Shown here in pieces: positions 1 through 6,422 of a stretch of 13,279 nt of DNA. Source of the DNA: an uncultured bacterium (GTDB lineage Bacteria; Verrucomicrobiota; Kiritimatiellia; CAIKKV01; CAITUY01); contig CAIZMS010000028.1 in assembly GCA_903934155.1 (NCBI GenBank), positions 1-13,279 on the forward strand. Direction: 5' to 3'. The notes below the pieces were generated by a model. It did not search any database. It was not told where the DNA came from and was given only the letters and a program-made list of their open reading frames with translations. A program made the position numbers and the translations under genes. Numbering within the stretch: the stretch's first letter is position 1; every line of letters starts with the position of its first letter.

Positions 1-5
1 CATTA

Positions 6-38
6 GTGACTGGAGTTCAGACGTGTGCTCTCCGATCT
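6..38 (+). other. Residual Illumina TruSeq (index-side, read 2) adapter at the contig end
   Basis: Bases 6-38 match the standard TruSeq index-side adapter from its GTGACTGGAG start to its CCGATCT end. The only difference is one missing T in the CTCTTCCGATCT tail, which reads CTCTCCGATCT here. Bases 1-5 may be the tail of an index. This is library-construction sequence and not biology, so genomic sequence should be counted from about base 39. The adapter sequence is known from memory; the match is visible directly. Confidence 0.95.
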
Positions 39-42
39 CTAG

Positions 43-61
43 TCAATGATGAGGTCATTGA
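43..61. repeat. Short inverted repeat upstream of the SOD gene
   Basis: TCAATGA (43-49) and TCATTGA (55-61) form a perfect 7-bp stem with a 5-nt TGAGG loop. It ends 8 nt before the AAGGAGG Shine-Dalgarno of the superoxide dismutase gene. It could be a small operator or a 5' leader hairpin. Because it lies directly behind the adapter, a fold-back library artefact is also possible. Confidence 0.4.
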
Positions 62-82
62 TAATTACGAAGGAGGATAACG

Positions 83-778
83 ATGAAACTTGTTCAGGCG
101 ATATCGGGCATAATGGTCATGATGGTGTGCGGTCTCTCCTGGGCGGCGGATTCGGTTGTGAAGCCGTCTGCGAAGGGGGCCATTCAGTTGCCTCCTCTTC
201 CTTACGCGGAAAATGCCCTGGAACCGGTGATCTCGGCAAAAACCATGGGGTTTCACTACGGCAAGCACCACAAAACCTATGTGGATAACCTGAACAAATT
301 GATCGCGGTCTCCGAACTTGAGTCCCTGCCGCTCGAGGAAATCATGAACGTGACGGCGAAGGCAAGGGACAAGGATGGTCTGGCGATTTTCAATAATGCC
401 GCCCAGACTTGGAATCACACCTTCTTCTGGGCCAGCATGAAGCCGAAAGGCGGCGGGAAGCCGGAGGGTGCGCTGCTGGAGAAAATCAATCAATCCTTCG
501 GAAGTTACGACCAGTTCCGACAGGCTTTTCTGGACGCCGCCGTCGGGCAGTTCGGGAGCGGATGGGTCTGGCTGGTGGTCGATGCGGGTGGCTTGAAGGT
601 GGTCAAGACGGCCAATGCCGACAGTCCTGTGGCGCACGGACAGAAGGCGCTGATCACCTGTGATGTGTGGGAACACGCCTATTATCTGGATTACCAGAAC
701 CGACGGAAAGATTTCGTGACAGCCTTCCTGGATTCCCTGGTGAACTGGGAATTTGCCGCCGCTCAGCTTGCGAAATAA
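83..778 (+). CDS. sodB: Exported iron-type superoxide dismutase
   Basis: Converts superoxide to oxygen and hydrogen peroxide. The 231-residue protein begins with a signal peptide (about residues 1-22, hydrophobic core VQAISGIMVMMVCGLSWA, likely cleavage near the AWA/AAD site), so it probably acts in the periplasm or outside the cell, whereas typical SodB is cytosolic. The rest is a full Fe/Mn-SOD. The four metal ligands fit H58 (FHYGKHH), H112 (WNHTFFW), D194 and H198 (DVWEHAYY). The FNNAAQTWNHTFFW stretch with Gln108 is the Fe-type pattern, although metal choice cannot be proven from sequence. The start is fixed by a perfect AAGGAGG at 70-76, 6 nt before ATG. The upstream promoter is lost at the contig end. 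A 56-nt gap separates it from the toxin-antitoxin pair, with no convincing terminator. Confidence 0.95.
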   Translation: MKLVQAISGIMVMMVCGLSWAADSVVKPSAKGAIQLPPLPYAENALEPVISAKTMGFHYGKHHKTYVDNLNKLIAVSELESLPLEEIMNVTAKARDKDGLAIFNNAAQTWNHTFFWASMKPKGGGKPEGALLEKINQSFGSYDQFRQAFLDAAVGQFGSGWVWLVVDAGGLKVVKTANADSPVAHGQKALITCDVWEHAYYLDYQNRRKDFVTAFLDSLVNWEFAAAQLAK

Positions 779-834
779 CCGACTTTGTTTTGTCGTGCTT
801 GCCTCCGGTATGGGGGTGTGATATCTCTCTTTTC

Positions 835-1248
835 ATGGGGCTCGAACCAACTATTCTGGTGAAACTGCAAGGCGTTTTCGGGAAGTATTCCGAGATAGCC
901 GCTGTATATTTATTCGGTTCAAGGGCAACCGGAACGGCGCGTCCGGATAGCGACTATGATTTGGCAGTGGTGTCGACGCTCGGACAGCAAGCCCGCGGGA
1001 GAAAACTGGACATTTTGGCGGATTTTGCAAGAGATGGCTTCGAGAACATTGACCTCACATTCCTCGACCACGACAATATGGTTCTCCAGCATGAAGCCGT
1101 CCGGCTTAATCAAATTGTTTTCCGCCGCCCGGAATTCGATCATGGATCCTTCTATTCCCGTGTCGTGCGCATGTATTTTGACATCCTGCCGCACTTGGCT
1201 ATCCAGCGGCAGGCTCTCAAGGAAAGGATCCTCCATGGTGCGGCCTGA
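835..1248 (+). CDS. mntA: MNT-domain nucleotidyltransferase, antitoxin of a MNT/HepT pair
   Basis: A 137-residue minimal nucleotidyltransferase. The catalytic signature is intact: LFGSRATGTARPDSDYDL carries Gly28-Ser29 and the metal-binding Asp40 and Asp42, and Asp73 in NIDLTFLD fits the third acidic residue. In studied MntA/HepT systems the MNT protein neutralises the HEPN toxin by transferring AMP to a Tyr next to its RNase site, so enzymatic neutralisation is the likely role. The start was set at ATG 835, because the open frame upstream runs back into the SOD gene and reads as nonsense there. No strong Shine-Dalgarno precedes 835 (a G-rich stretch lies about 18 nt upstream), so the start is less certain than the family. 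Its last 14 nt overlap the start of hepT, implying coupled translation. Confidence 0.88.
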   Translation: MGLEPTILVKLQGVFGKYSEIAAVYLFGSRATGTARPDSDYDLAVVSTLGQQARGRKLDILADFARDGFENIDLTFLDHDNMVLQHEAVRLNQIVFRRPEFDHGSFYSRVVRMYFDILPHLAIQRQALKERILHGAA

Positions 1249-1648
1249 CGTCATTCACAAACGGCTTGGGAAAATCGAGGAATACCTGTTGATCTTGAAG
1301 GCGATCCAGCGATACCCAAAGGAACAATTTCTGGCCGATCCTGAGAAATACGGTAGTGCGGAACGTTTCCTGCAACTCACGATCGAAGCGTTAAACGATA
1401 TCGGCGGACACCTTGTGGCCGACTTGAACCTGGGCGTTGTTGACTCCGCCAGCGACATCCCTCGCCTTCTTTTTGAAAAAGGGTATCTTGGCGAGGAGCT
1501 TCGGGAAACTTGGATTCGCATGATCGGCTTCCGAAATGTGCTCGTGCATGATTATCTGGACGTTGATCGTGTGGTGGTTCATCAAGTTTTGAGTGACAAT
1601 CTTCATGATGTCCGTGCTTTGATGCGCATTTTCGCCCAATTTCTTTGA
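1235..1648 (+). CDS. hepT: HepT-like HEPN-domain RNase toxin
   Basis: A 137-residue all-helical HEPN protein of the HepT (DUF86) family. The catalytic RX4HXY motif is complete in RNVLVHDY (Arg100, His105, Tyr107), and the preceding RMIGF and following LDVDR segments are typical of HepT. Such proteins cleave RNA (tRNA ends in characterised cases) and are switched off by AMPylation of the motif Tyr by the partner MNT enzyme. ATG 1235 lies inside the last codons of mntA, with AAGGAAAGGA just upstream serving as ribosome binding site. Both motifs being intact suggests a working module. Toxin and antitoxin genes being adjacent and overlapping fits a mobile defence or stress cassette, but no flanking repeats were seen. 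Confidence 0.9.
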   Translation: MVRPDVIHKRLGKIEEYLLILKAIQRYPKEQFLADPEKYGSAERFLQLTIEALNDIGGHLVADLNLGVVDSASDIPRLLFEKGYLGEELRETWIRMIGFRNVLVHDYLDVDRVVVHQVLSDNLHDVRALMRIFAQFL

Positions 1649-1678
1649 TCCATAGATGAATTCGGAGGAAATGATCTC

Positions 1679-2350
1679 ATGAGTCAAATGTTACTTGTTC
1701 TCGCTTTTTTGTTTGCACCGTGGTGCGCGGCGAACGCCGGGATAACTCTCGACAACCTCTTTCCAGACCCCACTTCTGGAATGTCGGTGATGCAACGCCA
1801 GCTTTCCTCATCTGCATGGTATGCGACCCCGATAACAACCGATGGGTCGGATTATACCCTGACCGAAGTGAGTGCGGAGATTGCGGACTCCAATCCTGCT
1901 GGCACCCTTTTTATGGAAGTTTGGACTGTGGGCGGACCTCTTGATAATTATGCTCCGCAGACAAAAATAGATCGGCTTTTCTTGGTTGATGCCAATTATC
2001 CCAAGGTTTTTACCGGTAACGTGAGCCTGAGTGCCAACACCAGTTATTTTATCGTGACAGGCGTTGATAACGGTGGGGGGCAGTGGTTTGAAAAGATTAA
2101 TTTCGGAGATCCGTTCGGGCCTTATTTTTTGGTCCAGTCCGGAAGCTGGTCTCTTTCGACAATCGGGGTCGGTACACCCCAGTCCCTGAAAAGTGCAGAT
2201 TTCGGGGCGACGTGGACTGATGGTGGCGCTCTGTCGGCGCCGTTACGGATGTCGATCACGGCCATGGCTGTTCCCGAGCCCTCAACCTGGAGGCTGCTCG
2301 GCCTCGGAATTCTCGTTCTCGCTGGGCACGCCCTGCGTCGGCGAGTTTGA
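1679..2350 (+). CDS. Secreted PEP-CTERM sorting-domain protein
   Basis: A 223-residue exported protein of unknown specific role. It has an N-terminal signal peptide (about residues 1-20, ending CAANA) and a classic PEP-CTERM tail: VPEPSTW at 198-204, a hydrophobic helix (LLGLGILVLAGHAL, 206-219) and a basic end RRRV. Exosortase enzymes recognise this tail, and the proteins usually end up in exopolysaccharide-rich surface matrix. The middle is a beta-rich domain with repeated short patterns (YTLTEVSAEIAD, LSANTSYFIVTG) that resembles the choice-of-anchor R type found with PEP-CTERM tails. That domain call is by eye and moderate. GGAGGAA at 1664-1670 sits 8 nt before ATG. No exosortase gene is in the window. 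Confidence 0.88.
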   Translation: MSQMLLVLAFLFAPWCAANAGITLDNLFPDPTSGMSVMQRQLSSSAWYATPITTDGSDYTLTEVSAEIADSNPAGTLFMEVWTVGGPLDNYAPQTKIDRLFLVDANYPKVFTGNVSLSANTSYFIVTGVDNGGGQWFEKINFGDPFGPYFLVQSGSWSLSTIGVGTPQSLKSADFGATWTDGGALSAPLRMSITAMAVPEPSTWRLLGLGILVLAGHALRRRV

Positions 2351-2449
2351 GTTCCGGAGAGGCGTATCCCGGCTAGGACGTAACGACTATTTCGTGCTTT
2401 ATATTTCAATAATAGTCTTTACAGGTGTGAGTTAAGAAAGAAAAACCAG

Positions 2450-4282
2450 ATGCCGGAATGCAGAGTTAAATTTCCTGTTTTGCTGCCGAGTCCACGATCC
2501 ATGATCCTGTGCGAGGGAAGCCTTGCGTTGTCGGGGATTCGGCGAGTGGTTGTTCGGGAGGATTCTGGCGTGATAGCCGGAATTGCCGGGCGACTCAGGC
2601 AGGTGGCGCAGCAGTATTGCGGCGTCGAGTGGTCTGTGGAGGCCGTCGGGTCGGAGCCTTTTTCGGGCGTTATTTCCCTGAGAATTGATCCTGAAACCGT
2701 TGTTCATGAACAAGGGTATCGGTTGTCGCTGGATTCCGGTCAGATTCGGTTGACGGCTCATGATCACGCTGGTCTTTTTTATGGCGTCATGACGCTGATC
2801 CAACTTCTGCGCCAGAGTGGCGACTCCCTGCCGCTGGGAGTGATTGAAGATCATCCTGATTTCCCGGTTCGCGGGGTAATGCTGGATATCAGTCGCGATA
2901 AGGTTCCGACGATGGCAACCTTGTTTGCGCTGGTTGACCGATTCGCCGAATGGAAAATCAATCACCTCGAGCTCTATACCGAGCACGCCTTTGCCTATTC
3001 CCGCCACCCGGAGGTCTGGGCTGAGGCCAGTCCGATGACGGGCGTGGAGATTCGTGAACTGGATGCCTATTGCCGGGAACGGTTCATTGAGTTGGTTCCC
3101 AACCAGAACTCCTTCGGACATATGGCCCGCTGGCTGAAACATCCCGCCTACCGGGATCTGGCCGAATGCCCGGACGGGTATGACACACCCTGGGGGTCGC
3201 ATTCGACGCTCCCGAATAGTTTAAACCCGGCGGATCCGCGGAGTCTGGAGCTGATTGCGGGGCTTTATGAGGAATTTCTGCCCAATTTCTCAAGCCGGAA
3301 GTTCAATGTCGGCTGCGATGAAACCTGGGATCTGGGACAGGGAAAGTGTCGCGCACTGTGCGAGCAGCAGGGGAAGGGGCGCGTGTACCTTGATTTTCTT
3401 CTGAAGATCCATGAACAGGTCCGGAAGTATGGTCGGACGATGCACTTCTGGGGCGACATCATTATCAGGCATCCGGAACTTGTGGCGGAGATTCCCCGCG
3501 ATGTGGTGGTGCTGGAGTGGGGCTATGAGGCGGATCATCCGTTTGCAGAACACGGCGCTCTTTTTGCCGCCTCGGGGCTTTCGTTCTATGTCTGCCCCGG
3601 GACATCTTCGTGGAACAGCATTGCCGGGCGCACGGAGAACGCGCTAGCCAATCTGAAGGCGGCGGCGGAAAGCGGACTGAAGCACGGTGCCGCGGGGTAT
3701 CTCATTACGGACTGGGGTGATAACGGTCACTGGCAGCCGCTGCCTGTCAGCCACCTCGGATTTGCGGCGGGCGCGGCGCTGGCGTGGAATGCCGCTGGAA
3801 ACAAGAATCGGGATTGGCGTAAGGTTTTGGATGTGCATGTTTTTCAGGATGCCGCCGGGATCATGGGGGGAGTGGCGATGGATTTGGGGAATGCCTATCT
3901 GAAATGTGGACACCAGATCGCCAATGCCTCCGTGCTGTTCCGGCTCTTGAACGAGAAGCCCGACTGGCCGGTTCCGGAGGCGGTGACGTGGGAGACCCTG
4001 GGGCAGACGCGGGACTTCGTTGCCGCCATTCTGGAACGGTTGCCGCGCGCCAGAATGGCCTGTCCCGATGCCGCCCTGGTGGCGGATGAATTCATGAATG
4101 CCGGGCGGATGTTGATGGCGGCGTGTGACATGAAGATGCCGCCGAGGACGGCGGCTACTACAGAATTGCAGATGAACACGATTATTGTTGAACACCGGCG
4201 GCTCTGGTTGGCGCGAAACCGGCCCGGTGGGCTGGGGGATAGCCTTGTCAATTTGGAGCAGAGACGAAAGGAGTTGTCATGA
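2450..4282 (+). CDS. Family 20 glycoside hydrolase (beta-N-acetylhexosaminidase-like)
   Basis: A 610-residue enzyme expected to release terminal N-acetylhexosamines (GlcNAc or GalNAc) from glycans. Residues about 10-130 form the GH20b-type N-terminal domain (for example HDHAGLFYGVMTLIQLLRQ). The TIM-barrel catalytic domain runs from RGVMLDISRDKVP (141-153) to about 450. The catalytic Asp-Glu pair is Asp290-Glu291 in NVGCDETWDLG, where the usual HxGGDE is altered to NVGCDE. Later landmarks are HFWGD (332-336), EWGYE (356-360), TSSWNSIAGR and TDWGDNGHWQ (420-429). The C-terminal 160 residues are helical and unassigned. No signal peptide is visible, so it may act on imported oligosaccharides. 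The ribosome site is weak (AAGAAAG, 2434-2440). The gene overlaps the nitroreductase at ATGA, suggesting one transcript. Confidence 0.85.
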   Translation: MPECRVKFPVLLPSPRSMILCEGSLALSGIRRVVVREDSGVIAGIAGRLRQVAQQYCGVEWSVEAVGSEPFSGVISLRIDPETVVHEQGYRLSLDSGQIRLTAHDHAGLFYGVMTLIQLLRQSGDSLPLGVIEDHPDFPVRGVMLDISRDKVPTMATLFALVDRFAEWKINHLELYTEHAFAYSRHPEVWAEASPMTGVEIRELDAYCRERFIELVPNQNSFGHMARWLKHPAYRDLAECPDGYDTPWGSHSTLPNSLNPADPRSLELIAGLYEEFLPNFSSRKFNVGCDETWDLGQGKCRALCEQQGKGRVYLDFLLKIHEQVRKYGRTMHFWGDIIIRHPELVAEIPRDVVVLEWGYEADHPFAEHGALFAASGLSFYVCPGTSSWNSIAGRTENALANLKAAAESGLKHGAAGYLITDWGDNGHWQPLPVSHLGFAAGAALAWNAAGNKNRDWRKVLDVHVFQDAAGIMGGVAMDLGNAYLKCGHQIANASVLFRLLNEKPDWPVPEAVTWETLGQTRDFVAAILERLPRARMACPDAALVADEFMNAGRMLMAACDMKMPPRTAATTELQMNTIIVEHRRLWLARNRPGGLGDSLVNLEQRRKELS

Positions 4283-4902
4283 TGAGCAAGCCTGCAGAAC
4301 TTTCCGGAAACCTGACGCTGACCACTATCAAAAAAAGACGAAGTGTGAGGTCGTTTACCGATCAACCGGTTCCTGAATTGGATTTGCTGACCATGCTGTC
4401 GGCGGCGAACCGTGCCCCCTCGGCGCACAACCAGCAATCCTGGCGGTTTATCGTGGTGCGCGGCGAGAAAAAGCAGGCGTTGGCGGAACTGGTCAACAGC
4501 CGGGCGGCTGACTTTCCCCGACCCTCCTGCGCCCTGCTACGCATGGCCTCGCGGACGATTCTCAGCGCTCCCGTCGTGGTGGCCGTGGCCAACACCGGGG
4601 AACTGATCCGGCACGGCGGCGACTTGTTCCAGGTGAACAAGGAGATGGCGCTCGATTTTTTCAGACTGATGGAAATTCAGAGTTCTGCTGCGGCGGTTCA
4701 AAACCTGCTTTTGGCGGCAACTTCAATGGGTATCGGAACCGTCTGGCTTGGGATTCTCTACTTGATCAAGCATGAGGTCCTGACGTTTCTCGAGGAGCCG
4801 GATGGCGAATTCATGGCCGTGATTCCGGTGGGGTATCCCTCCCGGGTATCCGAAGGCCCCAAAAAGCGCCCACTGGCCGTTTCAATCCGCTACCTGGATT
4901 AG
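4279..4902 (+). CDS. Nitroreductase-family flavoprotein
   Basis: A 207-residue FMN-dependent NAD(P)H oxidoreductase of the nitroreductase superfamily; the natural substrate is not predictable. FMN-contact patterns are present: KKRRSVRSF (18-26) for the phosphate, APSAHNQQSWRF (46-57), a helix QSSAAAVQNLLLAATSMG followed by IGTVWLG (134-158), and the IPVGYP segment (182-187) near the C-terminus. AAAGGAG at 4267-4273 can serve either ATG 4279 or the adjacent ATG 4282. The first overlaps the stop of the GH20 gene, so translation is probably coupled. It ends 19 nt before the end of the convergent minus-strand gene, and no hairpin terminator is visible between them. Pairing with a glycosidase has no obvious metabolic logic. 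Confidence 0.9.
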   Translation: MMSKPAELSGNLTLTTIKKRRSVRSFTDQPVPELDLLTMLSAANRAPSAHNQQSWRFIVVRGEKKQALAELVNSRAADFPRPSCALLRMASRTILSAPVVVAVANTGELIRHGGDLFQVNKEMALDFFRLMEIQSSAAAVQNLLLAATSMGIGTVWLGILYLIKHEVLTFLEEPDGEFMAVIPVGYPSRVSEGPKKRPLAVSIRYLD

Positions 4903-4921
4903 GGGCTCACGCCATCCGACA

Positions 4922-6184
4922 TCATTGCGGAGGCGGGGGTCTGAAGCTGAGTTGTACGTTGTCGGGAGTGGTGTCCATGAGGTCCCGGCGGCGCATGACT
5001 TTGACCTGCACGGCATCCGGGTAGGAATAGAAATCCACTACGGCATCCAGCGTGGTCAGCATCCAGGGTTGGGTGAAACTCCCGCCATTGTGGGTGAAGA
5101 CAATTCCGCCCGCGACGTAGTTGCAGCTATGAATCGCCTCGCTTGCGTTTTTCATGAGCAAGATGACATCGCCCAGCTTGAAATCCTGTTTGACCTCCAC
5201 ATAGTCGTTTGCCAGAACCTGGGCCACGTGCGTGAGGTTGGTGAATTGGCCGTCGGCCCTTTCGTTCAGAAAATTCATGGCGGTGTAGTGGCAACTGGCG
5301 AACTCGGGGTCGCCCTCATGCCAATACCGGTAGATCCGATCCCTCGCAAAGCCGGGCAGGAGCATGGAGACGGGAACATCGCGGCAGTCATCGGTGCCCT
5401 GCAATGTTTTCATCAAGGTTCGGACTTCGGCTTCGCGATGGGGAACTCCCCAGTAACGCGCCAGGGTGTCCACGTCGTCCTCGGGCAGTACCCTGACGCG
5501 GGCCACCAGGGTGGATTGTCGCGACAGGACAGTGAAGAGGTTGGAGTAGACGCCCACCGAGGGATAACATTCCAGCACGAAGTTCAAATCTGAAAACATC
5601 TGGGACTTGCCCTCGTGATAAATCAGGGATTTGACGAGATCCATCACTTCGGGATCCATGGTTCCCTTTTTGAGCCAGTCGTCAGGGCTGTCGCCGCTGA
5701 ATCGGAAGGGCCAGGCGCACATATCGTTCGGGGCGTATTTTGCCAGCATTCCATAGAGCTTTCGCCGGATCGGGTCACTGAGCGAAACGATCCACTCGCC
5801 CGGAGGGGTCAGGATCCGGCCGGTTCCGTCAGGTGCCGGGCTCATCGTGGACGCAAGATCCCTGATTTGCTCCGGAGTCAGCCCGCAGGATTGAAGGGAT
5901 TCCATCAGCCCAGCCGAGGATCCGCCTGCCACATACCACTGGGTTTTTTTGACTGTGAAGTTCTGAAACTGAATTCTGTCCGGAGGGATTTCAATGGACG
6001 ACGGTTCATACCAAAGCCGACCCCAGGCTCCGATTCCACAAACGTGAATATCCTGGCTGCGGGGCGGCCATTGGGAAAAAGAATTCAAAAAGCCATCAAA
6101 CCCCATGGAGACAAAAACCAGGCTGCACACCGCCAGCCCGGCAATCCATCCAACATGTTTTTTCTTTATTCGCTTGATTGTCAT
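4922..6184 (-). CDS. Membrane-anchored or exported protein of unknown family, possible NlpC/P60-like C-terminal fold
   Basis: A 420-residue protein I do not recognise as a named family. After a basic start (MTIKRIKKKH) comes one hydrophobic segment (about 12-30, WIAGLAVCSLVFVSMGF), then a soluble region presumably outside the membrane. In the C-terminal third there is ASCHYTAMNF (Cys298), then KLGDVILL (338-339 Gly-Asp), then AIHSCNYV (His352) with FTHNGG (363-368). The order Cys, Gly-Asp, His resembles papain-like NlpC/P60 and CHAP hydrolases; this is inference from pattern only. The end is proline-rich (RPPPPQ). ATG 6184 was chosen. A longer version would start at TTG 6268, but that codon lies within a candidate -35 element and palindrome, and the added residues read poorly. 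It is divergent from the chemosensory operon. Confidence 0.75.
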   Translation of the reverse strand: MTIKRIKKKHVGWIAGLAVCSLVFVSMGFDGFLNSFSQWPPRSQDIHVCGIGAWGRLWYEPSSIEIPPDRIQFQNFTVKKTQWYVAGGSSAGLMESLQSCGLTPEQIRDLASTMSPAPDGTGRILTPPGEWIVSLSDPIRRKLYGMLAKYAPNDMCAWPFRFSGDSPDDWLKKGTMDPEVMDLVKSLIYHEGKSQMFSDLNFVLECYPSVGVYSNLFTVLSRQSTLVARVRVLPEDDVDTLARYWGVPHREAEVRTLMKTLQGTDDCRDVPVSMLLPGFARDRIYRYWHEGDPEFASCHYTAMNFLNERADGQFTNLTHVAQVLANDYVEVKQDFKLGDVILLMKNASEAIHSCNYVAGGIVFTHNGGSFTQPWMLTTLDAVVDFYSYPDAVQVKVMRRRDLMDTTPDNVQLSFRPPPPQ

Positions 6185-6239
6185 GGCCTGAAGGACAGAG
6201 CGCCGCAGGAAGATTGCGCGAAATACACAAAAGGGCGTG

Positions 6240-6268
6240 ATTATTATCGGAGCGCAATTATTTCTCAA
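6240..6268 (-). promoter_or_regulatory. Candidate sigma70-type promoter for the minus-strand gene
   Basis: On the minus strand TTGAGA (complement of 6263-6268) is followed after 17 nt by AATAAT (complement of 6240-6245). Each box matches five of six consensus positions at ideal spacing. Transcription would start near 6233, giving a leader of about 50 nt before ATG 6184. The -35 box overlaps the left edge of the palindrome at 6267-6307. Prediction by eye only, and this phylum's promoter consensus is not assured. Confidence 0.4.
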
Positions 6269-6307
6269 TCAGAATTATCCTGATTCGGGATCAGGGTATT
6301 TCTGATT
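6267..6307. repeat. 41-nt imperfect palindrome in the divergent intergenic region
   Basis: Arms 6267-6284 and 6290-6307 (18 nt each) are symmetric around a 5-nt TCGGG centre. Outer AATCAGAA pairs with TTCTGATT and inner CCTGAT pairs with ATCAGG. Sixteen of 18 positions pair, with one T/T mismatch and one T/G. The arms are not GC-rich and no T-tract follows, which argues against an intrinsic terminator. Its position between divergent genes, touching a -35 box, fits a dyad operator. A palindromic repeat element is the alternative. Confidence 0.65.
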
Positions 6308-6342
6308 CACAAGATGGGGGTAGGTGAGTCAATTGAAACCCC

Positions 6343-6371
6343 TTGCCGCTCATGTCTGGAAGTCGTATCTT
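6343..6371 (+). promoter_or_regulatory. Weak candidate sigma70-type promoter for the chemosensory operon
   Basis: TTGCCG (6343-6348) and TATCTT (6366-6371) are separated by 17 nt, each matching four of six consensus positions. Transcription would start about 45 nt before the first receptor gene. The match is modest, and an alternative sigma factor could be used instead. Confidence 0.25.
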
Positions 6372-6405
6372 TCAGGCTTTTAGCCGATTCGTGATCTAGG
6401 AGTGC

Positions 6406-6414
6406 GGGGAGGGG
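6406..6414 (+). promoter_or_regulatory. Ribosome binding site that decides the first receptor's start
   Basis: GGGGAGGGG contains GGAGG at 6408-6412, which is 10 nt before ATG 6423 and only 4 nt before ATG 6417. A GTG at 6402 lies upstream of most of the site. ATG 6423 has the best spacing and gives a typical receptor N-terminus (MTLKHK then a membrane helix). Confidence 0.6.
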
Positions 6415-6422
6415 TCATGCAC

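Noticed and set aside
780..795. CGAC / GTCG mini hairpin after the SOD stop codon
   Set aside because: A 4-bp stem is expected by chance and is not followed by a T-tract.
667..834. Upstream in-frame extension of the MNT gene overlapping the SOD gene
   Set aside because: The extension reads the SOD coding strand in another frame, has no family resemblance, and the MNT domain begins right after ATG 835.
2385..2417. GACTATT / AATAGTC inverted repeat after the PEP-CTERM gene followed by TTT
   Set aside because: A 7-bp AT-rich stem with a 19-nt loop and only three T is too weak to call a terminator.
6185..6268. N-terminal extension of the minus-strand protein to a TTG at 6268
   Set aside because: The TTG falls in a candidate -35 box and the palindrome edge, the extra 28 residues precede a good basic-plus-hydrophobic anchor start, and ATG 6184 is available.
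4925..6283. Long plus-strand open frames opposite the unknown minus gene
   Set aside because: They are antisense shadows with no domain patterns and no ribosome sites; the minus frame has a membrane anchor and sensible composition throughout.
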